Positions 44,334 to 53,424 of a stretch of DNA of 64,000 nucleotides are shown in pieces. Positions within the stretch are counted from its first letter, which is position 1. Each line of letters opens with the position of its first letter. The translations under genes were made by a program, and so were the position numbers. Below the pieces are notes generated by a model. It had not been told where the DNA came from, did no database searches, and was given only the letters and a program-made list of their open reading frames with translations. The stretch comes from Verrucomicrobiales bacterium (GTDB taxonomy: Bacteria; Verrucomicrobiota; Verrucomicrobiia; Limisphaerales; CAIMTB01): contig JAEUHG010000116.1 of assembly GCA_016795425.1 (NCBI GenBank), positions 35,522 through 99,521 on the forward strand. The letters run 5' to 3'.

Positions 44334-45377
44334 CTACCTGGCGGCGGGGACGTCAGCGGGAGTGTCGAACACGGAGAGGTTCCAGCGATTCCGCCAAGGC
44401 ACGACGAACCGGTCGTGCTCAAACAGAACGGGAAGCCAAAGGTAGCGGGACTTGGGCAGATCACGCTTGTTCCAGCGGTCGGCCATGAAGACGAGAGCCC
44501 CGGGTTTGCCCGCGATGGGAAACACATAGGTGCTTTGGCCGTGAAACGTGATGTGGGAATCGCGGCCGGTGCACGGGTTCCCCAATTCGCGCCAGGGCCC
44601 CCAAATGGAATCGGCGACGGCCGATCGGGCTGGGTTGGGATCCCACCCTGTGCAATCCGAGGCAACGAACCAGTAGTTCGTGCCGTGCTTAAAGACGGCA
44701 GGGGCTTCCATGCGACGGCCTACAAAGGCCCGCACGAACCGGCCGCTGTGCCGGAGGTAGTCTTCCGTGAGTTGGGAGATGTAAGTCGTATCGTTGTTCT
44801 CCGAGGAATAGATCCGGTAGGCGGTTCCATCGTCGTCCTGAAACAGCGTCTGGTCCCGGCTTTCCTGGCCATCGGGGCGGACGCTTTCCAGGTAGCGATA
44901 AGGGCCGGCGGGTTGGTCGCCGACGGCGACCCCCGCCCGTGCCGCCTGGTAATCTTCGGAGTCGATGTGCATCCACATCACGAACTTTCCGGTGGTGGCG
45001 TTATAAACCACCTTGGGGCGCTCGCAGACCTTGGTGGGATGGAGGTCGTGGGTGGGATCCCCGGGCACGGCGTGCAGAACGAGGCCTTGATCGCGCCACT
45101 GATGAAGGTCCGGGGAGGCATAGCAACGGATGCCCGTGAGAGAAACTCGGTAGCCGTCCCAGCCTCGATTGGAGTCAGGCAACCAAGTCTTGCCCTCCTT
45201 ATTCTCACCGAACCAGTAGTAAACACCCGCGTGATACAGCATGCCGCCTCCGTGGGCGTTGATGGGGCGGCCCGATGTGTCGCGCCAGATCTTGCCCGGT
45301 GAAAAGAAGTCGGCAGCGATGGAACAGACGGGGAGCCCCAGCCACATTGCCAGCGTCAGGCCAAGGGAGATTCTCAC
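44334..45377 (-). CDS. Secreted glycoside hydrolase family 43 protein
   Basis: A five-bladed-propeller GH43-type enzyme (347 aa from GTG 45377, which gives a clean signal peptide RISLGLTLAMWLGLPVCSIAA). The N-terminal block IWRDTSGRPINAHGGGMLYH and YYWFGENKEG are typical of the GH43 branch with exo-beta-1,3-galactanases. Further blocks are RPKVVYNATTGKFVMWMH, SRDQTLFQDDDGTAY and RMEAPAVFKHGTNYWF, whose Glu is in the general-acid position. Longer starts at 45473 or 45521 cannot be excluded. It follows the DUF5060 hydrolase gene on the same strand, suggesting joint polysaccharide use. Confidence 0.85.
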   Translation of the reverse strand: MRISLGLTLAMWLGLPVCSIAADFFSPGKIWRDTSGRPINAHGGGMLYHAGVYYWFGENKEGKTWLPDSNRGWDGYRVSLTGIRCYASPDLHQWRDQGLVLHAVPGDPTHDLHPTKVCERPKVVYNATTGKFVMWMHIDSEDYQAARAGVAVGDQPAGPYRYLESVRPDGQESRDQTLFQDDDGTAYRIYSSENNDTTYISQLTEDYLRHSGRFVRAFVGRRMEAPAVFKHGTNYWFVASDCTGWDPNPARSAVADSIWGPWRELGNPCTGRDSHITFHGQSTYVFPIAGKPGALVFMADRWNKRDLPKSRYLWLPVLFEHDRFVVPWRNRWNLSVFDTPADVPAAR

Positions 45378-45530
45378 GTGCGTTAGCGTGGCCCAGAAGC
45401 GCGGGGCCGACAGCGGAAATGCCGTGAAGGGAAGGCGACCGCGTGGGGCGGGTTGCGTCGGGCAGCGGGCCATGCCCTCCAGCAACATTCCTCGATCCAC
45501 CGGACACCGGCGGTCGCCCATGAATCTCGA

Positions 45531-47993
45531 TCAACGCGCCGGACCCAGTTGATAGAAGCGCCGAGCGTGGGTCCCGGCGTCGGGATCCTGATAGCGGATC
45601 GTGTCGGTCGACTCTGTGGTAAGGACGATGTCATCGGCCGATGTCCAGGATCCGGGACGGTCGGCGGTTTCCAACCGAAACACCTCGAGACGGCGCCCTT
45701 CGGCCCGCACATGAAAGGCTCCTGATCCGTCAAAGCCCTGGGCGCGAAGGCGCGGGCGCGGGAAGACATGCGCCATCAGATCCTCCCGAAATGGCGGCAA
45801 CGCGAGTGAGAGCCAGTCATTGGTGGAGACCTCGATCAACCGCTGATCGACCAGAGCGCCGTTGGTCGGTGCGAACCAGAGGACGGCATAAGGACCAGCG
45901 GGCACATTCGAGATCACCACGGAAAGGTTGGTAACGACGGGGAGGGAAGGGGCGGTGGCCTGGGCTGGGTACTCGACACCGGGTGCGACCAGGTAGAGCA
46001 GCAGGCTGGTGTCTTGCTGGATTCCGGTGACGGCGGGAGCGGGTCGCCAATCGCCGGCGTAGTTCGACGGTAGAACGCCCTCCAGACGGACCCAATCGAG
46101 GTAGAACCAATCGCTGCCGGTATTGCGGATCTCGAGTGTCCGGTGGCCGGCCGGTATCTCGACGACAATATCCTCGTTGTATTCGTTGTTGACGTTGAAC
46201 GTGCCGTCCTTGTTGGGAAGAAGGCGGCGAAGAATTTCGGAGCCGTCGGCTCGCACGGAAAGAGCAGCACCGAACGAGACCGAATTGAGGTGCAGGACCA
46301 ATCGCGCCGCATCCGTGAACCAAGCGTCAATTTTGAAGGGAATCCGAAGTTCCGGATGGGCTGTGCCGTGAACGAATGCATTGAGGCGCTGAGGTGCTTC
46401 CCCGGCGCTTTGGGGATTGGCAACGGCGAGCACGCCGGTGGGCCGGCGCGCCCATCCACCGTCGGTGACCAACGTCACGTCGAAGGGGGCGCCGTTGGGA
46501 ATCCGATCGCCGACCTGAGCGGGAGCGGGTGGGTTTTCGCGAACGCTAACCGGCCTCCAGGAGCCATCACCCCAACCGGAATGGGACAGGATATTGGTCA
46601 GGGCGCGGTAGTAGGGATAGGCATTCTGGGAGTGGATGGATTCCCACCACCAGGACATGGATGTGCCGGCGGACCCGGCCATGACGCCGCCCCAGAGCAG
46701 TTGGCGAAATCCGCGCAGGTAGGGATCGCTTTCGCGAGCCCAACCGCGCCAATCGACACCTGCCTCGGCGATAATCACGGGTTTGCCGTAAACCTCGCGC
46801 GCCCTGGCGGTCCATTGGGACAAGCGCCGCGCTGGGGCGGATTCGTTGTAGGAATGGTAGGAGACATAATCCATCGACGAGAGCGTCCAGAGGTCGGCGC
46901 GATCGCTGCCACCGGTGAGGCTGGTGCTGACAAGGTGCTGCCAGGGATCGGCCGCTTTCAGCCAGGCACCCATGTCCTGGTGCCAGCGGGCGACTTCCGC
47001 CGGGTCGAGGTGGCGGTAGACGTTGTCGATTTCGTTGAAGAACTCCCAAGCGAAGAGGGCAGGGCTCGCTCCATAGCGCGCGATGAGATAACGGAGCCGC
47101 TTCTGGTAGAGGCGCTGCGCCGAAGGTGAAGTGAAGAAGGCCCGCTGATTGGCACACGGTCCACCGTTCGCCACATGGTAGGGATGTCGCAGCCAGAAGT
47201 TGTTGCCACCCCAAGAGTCGGGTTCGGTCTCGAACATGCCGTGGTAATCGAGGCACAGGAGCAAGCGAAGGCCACGGGATTCGGCGAGTTCAAAGACATG
47301 ATCCAACTGCCAGGCACGATCGAGCCGGTAATTTTGGCGCTCATCGGATCCGGCTTCGATGCCGAATGCCCAGGGAGCCATCCAGAGCCGGGCCCAGTTC
47401 CAACCACTGTCAGCCATGGCTGGGAACCAATCGTCGTAATCGTAGGTGCCACGACTGCCGTGCCAGCAGACGTCAGCGCCGACCAAGGGCAGGGCCTTTC
47501 CGTCTCTTGTCTCGAAGTATTGGCGATTGGTCGAGATGCCGACAAAAGACATCGCTTTGTGGGTCGCGGGGCCTACGAACAGGTTGGTAGTGAGAAGCTC
47601 CCGCTGCGCCCCGCCATTGGTGGACCACAGCAGTCTCAGGAAATGCGCGCCTTCAACCTCCGGAAACCAGCGGAGACGCCATTCGCCCGGACCGGAGGCG
47701 GCGAGCGTTTCCTGGTTACCCCGCAGGGCGCGCGTAAAAGGCTGATACCAGAATGCCGGGACGGAGCGCGACGTGCCCGACGGCGAGCGAACGACAACGT
47801 CCACGGCGATGTTGTCAGGATCGAATGGATTACCGAGCGAGGGGATGCCTTGGATTCGCGCCTCCGCAACCTGACCGAGCCTTGGTTCGGCGAGCGGCGT
47901 CCATTGAGCCGCCGAGGTTGCCGTGGCGAGGAGAGCCAGGAACAACCGCGCGGCCGACAGGCAACGACATCCCATGCCCCTATGACCTAGCAC
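45531..47993 (-). CDS. Secreted DUF5060-type glycoside hydrolase (TIM barrel)
   Basis: An 820-aa exported protein with signal peptide (residues ~1-29), an N-terminal DUF5060 beta-sandwich (about 30-145), a glycoside hydrolase TIM barrel (about 150-480) and C-terminal beta domains. The barrel shows the clan GH-A acid/base in WEFFNEIDN (N320-E321) and a nucleophile candidate E410 in PVIIAEAGVDW. Substrate is not determinable; DUF5060 proteins include agarase-like and cellulase-like enzymes. The end, ARRFYQLGPAR, fits the shared terminal module. It is 153 bases upstream of the GH43 gene on the same strand. Confidence 0.87.
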   Translation of the reverse strand: MLGHRGMGCRCLSAARLFLALLATATSAAQWTPLAEPRLGQVAEARIQGIPSLGNPFDPDNIAVDVVVRSPSGTSRSVPAFWYQPFTRALRGNQETLAASGPGEWRLRWFPEVEGAHFLRLLWSTNGGAQRELLTTNLFVGPATHKAMSFVGISTNRQYFETRDGKALPLVGADVCWHGSRGTYDYDDWFPAMADSGWNWARLWMAPWAFGIEAGSDERQNYRLDRAWQLDHVFELAESRGLRLLLCLDYHGMFETEPDSWGGNNFWLRHPYHVANGGPCANQRAFFTSPSAQRLYQKRLRYLIARYGASPALFAWEFFNEIDNVYRHLDPAEVARWHQDMGAWLKAADPWQHLVSTSLTGGSDRADLWTLSSMDYVSYHSYNESAPARRLSQWTARAREVYGKPVIIAEAGVDWRGWARESDPYLRGFRQLLWGGVMAGSAGTSMSWWWESIHSQNAYPYYRALTNILSHSGWGDGSWRPVSVRENPPAPAQVGDRIPNGAPFDVTLVTDGGWARRPTGVLAVANPQSAGEAPQRLNAFVHGTAHPELRIPFKIDAWFTDAARLVLHLNSVSFGAALSVRADGSEILRRLLPNKDGTFNVNNEYNEDIVVEIPAGHRTLEIRNTGSDWFYLDWVRLEGVLPSNYAGDWRPAPAVTGIQQDTSLLLYLVAPGVEYPAQATAPSLPVVTNLSVVISNVPAGPYAVLWFAPTNGALVDQRLIEVSTNDWLSLALPPFREDLMAHVFPRPRLRAQGFDGSGAFHVRAEGRRLEVFRLETADRPGSWTSADDIVLTTESTDTIRYQDPDAGTHARRFYQLGPAR

Positions 47994-48054
47994 AGGGCGA
48001 CGATGCTCTCAACGCGCCTGGGGCAGTTCTTGGGGAAATGAAGGGGCTTGGTCG

Positions 48055-49386
48055 TCAGAACTTGAGCAGACAGTCGATCGCCAGCGTTACTTGGTCCCGC
48101 TCGGGGTCGGATAGGTGGCTGGGGCCGAACACTGGATCCATGGCGAGATCCCAGCGGATCTCCGGCCGGAAGTTCAGCCACGGTTTCGGCATGAAATTAA
48201 ACCCGACGCTGAATTCTCCGTAGGTCGTCGCGACGCCGGTTCGGGAGCCGTGAATATCTCCGAATCCCTCGGCGCGCAGATGAAGATCCCACTGGCGTTG
48301 GAGATGGACGATACCGAGGACATAGCCTCCATACCATTCGCAAACACCGTCGTCGGGGGTGCTGTGGTTGTCCCAGCCGACATTGAATTCGAAGGCCGTG
48401 GTCAGGCGACGGTTCCAGTCGTGGACAAGTTGAGCTTCGATGACGGTCTGCCAGTCGGGAAGGTGTCCCTTTGCGGCGGCGATGGGTTGGGGACCGGTAT
48501 AGATCGTGGCGAGGGTCTTGGTTTTCCGTTCCGGGGTGAGCCAGTAGATGGCTCGGGCAATATAGGAGGGTTCATCGCCACGAAGTTCGAACCACGTGTT
48601 GTAGCCGAGCGTGACGCCGCCGATGACATCGAGTTGTGGTGTCACGTGCCAGGTCGCGGCCCCGCCGGTCGCCGCCCCCGTCTGCGAGTAGAGCCAAAGG
48701 TAGGCCGCGGAGTACATCGGGCGATACGGTGCCATCGTGCTTTCGTATCCGATCGGGACATAAATCCGACCCGCCTTGATGTCCACGCCGCCGTCCGTCA
48801 GCACCGGCAGGTGCAGCGCCAGGTACAATTGTCGGAGATCCGTGCCGAAGCGCGGATTGTCGTCCGGTCCAAATCCGTTCAACGGGCGCAACAAAGCCGC
48901 ATCGGCGCCGCAGTAGAACTCCGTTCGAAATCCCCACGACCATTCACGTGGATCCAAAGTGCGTTCGACCACAAGGGCCAACTGGTTGAGCAGCCATTCA
49001 TCGCCGAACCGATTGGGTCGAGGGGCCTTCGACAGCAAGCCGTCGCCAGTGTCGCTCCAGGTATAACCCCCGTCGATCCAACCAAAGATCCGGATATGCT
49101 CGCGGTGCAGCCAGTCGACGGTTGAGCTTCCCAGGCATTGTTCCACCAGACGGAGGTTCTCCGGCAGCACCGGGCCGAGTTTGGGTTCCAGGCTCGTCGC
49201 TGTTGCGGCGGGTGCGTTGAGGGCCAGAACGATCAGGCAGGCGAGTCTGGTGAGCCACCGCGCGTGGGGAGGAATCCCGGGACCGGGATCTGACTTCGCA
49301 GGGAGACGGTGCCACGGGGCACAGGAGACATCGGCGTGGTGACCGCTGCGAAGCCCGGTCACCGACGCCCGAGTTACGTCCGACAT
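48055..49386 (-). CDS. Outer-membrane beta-barrel porin (OmpL/BBP2-like)
   Basis: A protein of up to 443 aa with a hydrophobic export signal late in the N-terminus (LTRLACLIVLALNAPAATA), so the true start may be downstream of the ATG at 49386. After FGWIDGGYTWSD it continues as alternating beta strands (LRQLYLALHLP, VDIKAGRIYVPIGYEST, VTPQLDVIGGVTLGYNTWF, GEFSVGFNFMPKPWLNFRPE) and ends in a hydrophobic strand with terminal Phe (CLLKF), as outer-membrane barrels do. This matches the putative beta-barrel porin-2 group, widespread in PVC bacteria. It may take up solutes released by the neighbouring hydrolases. Confidence 0.82.
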   Translation of the reverse strand: MSDVTRASVTGLRSGHHADVSCAPWHRLPAKSDPGPGIPPHARWLTRLACLIVLALNAPAATATSLEPKLGPVLPENLRLVEQCLGSSTVDWLHREHIRIFGWIDGGYTWSDTGDGLLSKAPRPNRFGDEWLLNQLALVVERTLDPREWSWGFRTEFYCGADAALLRPLNGFGPDDNPRFGTDLRQLYLALHLPVLTDGGVDIKAGRIYVPIGYESTMAPYRPMYSAAYLWLYSQTGAATGGAATWHVTPQLDVIGGVTLGYNTWFELRGDEPSYIARAIYWLTPERKTKTLATIYTGPQPIAAAKGHLPDWQTVIEAQLVHDWNRRLTTAFEFNVGWDNHSTPDDGVCEWYGGYVLGIVHLQRQWDLHLRAEGFGDIHGSRTGVATTYGEFSVGFNFMPKPWLNFRPEIRWDLAMDPVFGPSHLSDPERDQVTLAIDCLLKF

Positions 49387-49464
49387 CGTGCCTAGATTTC
49401 CAGGTGCAAGATAAGTGCGGACAAGGAAAACGTGGCGAGATTCTCGAAGGGAGGCAGGAGGGGA

Positions 49465-50241
49465 TCAAGTCGCACCGGCTTTGAGCAGAATGGCGGTTCC
49501 CAGGCGATCGCACCAAGGCATCACCGGGGCGCCAGTGCGATGGCAGAACTCATCCACGGCATTCTTGGTGCCAGGGTATTGTGGGCTCAGGTAGTCGTGA
49601 ACCAGAATAACGCCCCCGGGAACGAGACGTGGCCAAAACAACTCCAGACCTGCCTTGATGGGTTGGTACAAATCGCAATCGAGATGGACAAAGCGGAAGA
49701 AACGATCCTGGAGGTCGGCGAAGGATTCAGGGAAATAGCCCTGAATGAGGTTGAGGCGCGGGTGCGCGCCACCGGCGATGGTCTCCGTCACGTGCTGAAG
49801 GTTCGTGTTCTTGAATTTGGTTTGCTCGGCCTTCACATCGAGCGAGTTTGCTTCGACGTTGAGATCCGACTCATTAAAGCCCTCGAAGGTATCGAAGCAG
49901 TACAGTTTGGCTTGTGAAGACATGCCCGCCCAAATCAGCGAAGCAGTCATGCCGCGGTAGGTGCCGACCTCCGCGTAGTCGCCCGTTGGCAATCCTTCAA
50001 CCTTCTGCAGTGCGTATTGAAACAGAAGCACTCGGTTTGAGTCGCGTATCGGCTTGCCGGCTTCGATGGAGCGTGCCTGGTTGTAGGTTTCGATCTTCTT
50101 AATTTGGGACGGGAAATCGCCGATGGTCCGAAGCTGACAAACAAAACTGTCCTCCGGAAGGGATGCCTCGAGTTGGGAAAGGTCAACCGGCGCCTCCGGA
50201 CGCCGAGGTCGGATGATTTTGTGAATGAGATTGCGGATCAT
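49465..50241 (-). CDS. TylF/MycF-family SAM-dependent O-methyltransferase-like protein
   Basis: A 258-aa cytoplasmic class I methyltransferase. The SAM-binding motif I is DYAEVGTYRGMTASL near residue 88, followed by KLYCFDTFEGFNESD, FVHLDCDLYQPIKAGL and GGVILVHDYLSPQYPGTKNAVDEF, all typical of the TylF group that methylates sugar hydroxyls in macrolide and cell-surface glycan synthesis. Metal-binding acidic residues (D in HLDCD and HDY) are present. It is divergent from the PVC-type cytochrome gene. Confidence 0.87.
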   Translation of the reverse strand: MIRNLIHKIIRPRRPEAPVDLSQLEASLPEDSFVCQLRTIGDFPSQIKKIETYNQARSIEAGKPIRDSNRVLLFQYALQKVEGLPTGDYAEVGTYRGMTASLIWAGMSSQAKLYCFDTFEGFNESDLNVEANSLDVKAEQTKFKNTNLQHVTETIAGGAHPRLNLIQGYFPESFADLQDRFFRFVHLDCDLYQPIKAGLELFWPRLVPGGVILVHDYLSPQYPGTKNAVDEFCHRTGAPVMPWCDRLGTAILLKAGAT

Positions 50242-50385
50242 GGTAATGTTGGGCAGCAGAACGCGCCCGGCGTCGGATCACGACGGATGGTGCGGGCAGG
50301 GCGATCCTCCGACGTCGATCCCGCCCGGGATGGTTTAGCATTCATTGTCCCTGGGGCGTCGAGACCAAAACCGCCGGGAGCACCG

Positions 50386-53300
50386 ATGAATCGGATGTCG
50401 ACGCCGCTTGAGTCCGTATCCTCTCGGGGCAGGATAGACACCGTGATGCATCGGTGGTGCGCAGACTTCGTTTATGGAGCCGGATTGGCTTGGCTCATGG
50501 TCGCTCCGTGCTTGTTGGCAGCCGACCGTTCCCACGTGCTGCACCCGGCCGTTGAGATGTCGTTGTTCGCCAGGGAACCGGATGTGGTGGATCCGGTGGC
50601 GCTGACGTTCGACGCCGTGGGGCGGGTGTATGTCGTGGAGATGCGCGATTATCCATACGGATTTGGTGCGGAACGGCGGCCCGGCGGGACGATACGGTTG
50701 TTGGAGGACATCGACGGCGATGGAAGGGTGGATCGTGCGATCCTGTTCGCCGACAACCTAAGTTTTCCAACTTCGGTCACGCCCTGGAATGAGGGAATCC
50801 TCGTGGCGGCTCCACCCGACATCCTCTTTCTCAAGGACGTGGATGGCGATGGGCGCGCCGACGTTCGCGAGGTCATTCTGACGGGATTTCATCTGGGAGT
50901 CACCGACAGCAACCTCAATGGATTGCGGTGGGGGCTGGATGGCTGGGTTCACGCGGGCAACGGCGGCAACGGGGGAAGGATACGATCGCCGAAGCGTCCG
51001 GACGTTCCTGCCCTGGAGCTCCGTGATCGCGACTTTCGATTTCGACCGGAGACGGCTGAGGTGCAGCTGACGATGCACACTGGCGGAGGGTTCGGACTGG
51101 TGTTCGACGACTGGGGGCGCAGCTTTACGACCTACAACATCAATCACATTCAGCAGCGCGTGGCGAACGCGGACTTTTTCACCCGCGTGCCGGGAATGGC
51201 GCCCATCGAGACGACCCACAGCATCTCCGACCATGGTGAGATGGCGCGCATTTTCCCAATCTCCGTCGCACAGACACGTCCCAATCATCCGGAACAAGCG
51301 GGCCATTTCTCGGCCGCGGGTGGGATGGGAATCATTGCCGATCAGCGGTGGCCCGCGGAGTTGATCCACTCGGTGCTGGTGTGCGACGTGGTTGGCAACC
51401 TCGTGCATCGTGATGTGCTGGTCCCGGATGGTCCGATCTTTCGGGCCACACGGGCAGTTGGCGAACAAGACAAGGAATTTCTCGCGGGGCGCGACCCGGC
51501 CTTTCGGCCGGTAGGCTTGGAGCCTGGGCCCGACGGGGCTCTCTACTTGATCGACATGCAGCGGGAGGTGATCGAGCACCCGGATTATATTCCGTCAAAG
51601 CTTCTCGAGAAACTCGACGTCCGGGCTGGCGACGACCGCGGGCGTCTCTACCGGATCGCCCCACGCCAATGGAAGGAACCGCGGGAGTTGCCGGGAAAAT
51701 CGGCGACCGCGGAACTGCCCGCGTTTCTAGCGTCTCCGAATCCATGGACGCGCGCCACGGCTCAGCGGCTGCTGTTGGAGCGTCGCGACGAAACGGTGCT
51801 ATCCCAACTGAAGACGATGGCCACGGGGCACGGGTCGCCCCACGCTCGGTTACATGCTCTTTGCGTTCTGGATGCTTGGGGCAAACTGGACGACCCGATC
51901 CTGGAGAAGGCATTGAAGGATCCCATGCCAGGAGTACGTGAGAATGCAGTCGCGAGAGTCGGGCACCGCGTCGCCTTGTCCTCGAGGTGGATGGCCCATC
52001 TGGTGGCGGCGACCGCGGACTCAGAAGTGACGGTGCGATTTCAAGCGGCACTGGCGTTGGGGAATGCCAGAGGTGAATCGGAGTTCCGCGAGGCTCTCGT
52101 GGGTGTGTTGCGTCGCGATTATCGCCACGCCTGGTCGCGCCGCGCCGTGTCTTCAGCTCTCACCACCCAGCAGGAGGCCGTGCTGGAACGACTCCTGCGC
52201 GACCCCGAATTCCTGGCATCCCCGGATGGCGCGCGGTGGGAAACGGTCGAGGAACTTTCCGCCCTGGTGGGGGCGCGGCACCGGACGACGGGTCGGGGCT
52301 TGACCGGCATCCTTGAACGCTCGGCAGATTCATCCCTGCCGGAAGAGGCGCGGATGGCATTGCTTCGCGGTGGGTATGCGGGATTAGAGCGAAGCGCGGA
52401 AGCCCCGGAAGTAACGGCGGAGGCGCGAACTGCCGTGTCGCGATGCCTGGCCGCCTCGTCACCTCGCATCATGGCTGCGTCCTGGCGGTTGGCTCGACGA
52501 CTGGGAATGCCGGATCCGCCGGAAGCGACAGAATGGTTGGAGCGCGCAGGCCGCGAGGTCATGGATCCGGCGCAACCGTTACCTCGGCGGTTGGAGTATT
52601 TGGAACTCCTGAGTGTCGGCGATTTCAAGCGCACCGGGCGGGTGTTGTTTTCGCTGCTGAACGGCCTTCATCCCGTCGCCTTGCAGCAGGCCAGCCTATC
52701 AGTGCTGCGGCCTCATCGCGAACCGGAGATTGCGGTGGGACTGATTGACAATTGGAGGTCTTTGGCCCCGGGGCTCCGATCGGAGGTCGTCCAATGGTTG
52801 GTCTACCGACGTCCATTTCAACCGGCGCTTCTGGACGCGCTGGAGAACGGCAAGCTCCAGATCGGGGAGTTGAACTTGGATTTGGAGCATCGGCGCGAGC
52901 TGTTGAGGAAGGCGCCGTCGGCGATACGGGTTCGTGCCGCGAAATGGATGAGCGACGAGGAATACTCCAACCGCAAAGCCGTCGTGGATCAATGGCTGGG
53001 GAGACTTCCAGCGATCGGGGATCGCCGCCAGGGGCGTTCGGTCTTTTTGAGGCTCTGCTCGCCGTGTCATCGCAGCGGTGACCTCGGCCACGAGGTCGGA
53101 CCGAACCTGACGAAGATGAGTCATCGTAGCGTCGAAGATCTGTTGTCGAATATCCTCGACCCCAACATGGCCATGAATCCGACCTTTGCCGCTTATACCG
53201 CTGAATTGATTGGGGACGAAGAGGAGACTGGGATCCTGGCGGCCGAGAATACCGAGGTCGTGACGCTGCTGCAGGCGCAGGGACGGAGGATCGAGATTCC

Positions 53301-53424
53301 GCGCAGCCGCATCCAACGGCTGCAATCCAACGGTCGATCCCTGATGCCCGAGGGGCTGGAATCCGGCCTGACGCCACAGGATCTGCGGGATGTCATCGCG
53401 TTTGTCCAGGAGGGCGACTTATGA
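50386..53424 (+). CDS. PVC-type dehydrogenase-like protein with HEAT repeats and C-terminal cytochrome c domain
   Basis: A 1012-aa exported protein. The ATG at 50386 has GGGAG about five bases upstream; a signal peptide follows (WLMVAPCLLAADRSH near 37-50). A PQQ-dehydrogenase-like beta-propeller covers about 55-430 (LTFDAVGRVYVVEMRDYPYG, EDIDGDGRVDRAILF, LEPGPDGALYLIDMQREVIE). HEAT repeats follow to about 860, and a single-heme cytochrome c domain carries CSPCH at C891-C894-H895 with LTPQDLRDVIAFV at the end. Such proteins are characteristic of Planctomycetota and Verrucomicrobiota; the substrate is unknown. Its stop overlaps the next gene by 4 bases. Confidence 0.9.
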   Translation: MNRMSTPLESVSSRGRIDTVMHRWCADFVYGAGLAWLMVAPCLLAADRSHVLHPAVEMSLFAREPDVVDPVALTFDAVGRVYVVEMRDYPYGFGAERRPGGTIRLLEDIDGDGRVDRAILFADNLSFPTSVTPWNEGILVAAPPDILFLKDVDGDGRADVREVILTGFHLGVTDSNLNGLRWGLDGWVHAGNGGNGGRIRSPKRPDVPALELRDRDFRFRPETAEVQLTMHTGGGFGLVFDDWGRSFTTYNINHIQQRVANADFFTRVPGMAPIETTHSISDHGEMARIFPISVAQTRPNHPEQAGHFSAAGGMGIIADQRWPAELIHSVLVCDVVGNLVHRDVLVPDGPIFRATRAVGEQDKEFLAGRDPAFRPVGLEPGPDGALYLIDMQREVIEHPDYIPSKLLEKLDVRAGDDRGRLYRIAPRQWKEPRELPGKSATAELPAFLASPNPWTRATAQRLLLERRDETVLSQLKTMATGHGSPHARLHALCVLDAWGKLDDPILEKALKDPMPGVRENAVARVGHRVALSSRWMAHLVAATADSEVTVRFQAALALGNARGESEFREALVGVLRRDYRHAWSRRAVSSALTTQQEAVLERLLRDPEFLASPDGARWETVEELSALVGARHRTTGRGLTGILERSADSSLPEEARMALLRGGYAGLERSAEAPEVTAEARTAVSRCLAASSPRIMAASWRLARRLGMPDPPEATEWLERAGREVMDPAQPLPRRLEYLELLSVGDFKRTGRVLFSLLNGLHPVALQQASLSVLRPHREPEIAVGLIDNWRSLAPGLRSEVVQWLVYRRPFQPALLDALENGKLQIGELNLDLEHRRELLRKAPSAIRVRAAKWMSDEEYSNRKAVVDQWLGRLPAIGDRRQGRSVFLRLCSPCHRSGDLGHEVGPNLTKMSHRSVEDLLSNILDPNMAMNPTFAAYTAELIGDEEETGILAAENTEVVTLLQAQGRRIEIPRSRIQRLQSNGRSLMPEGLESGLTPQDLRDVIAFVQEGDL

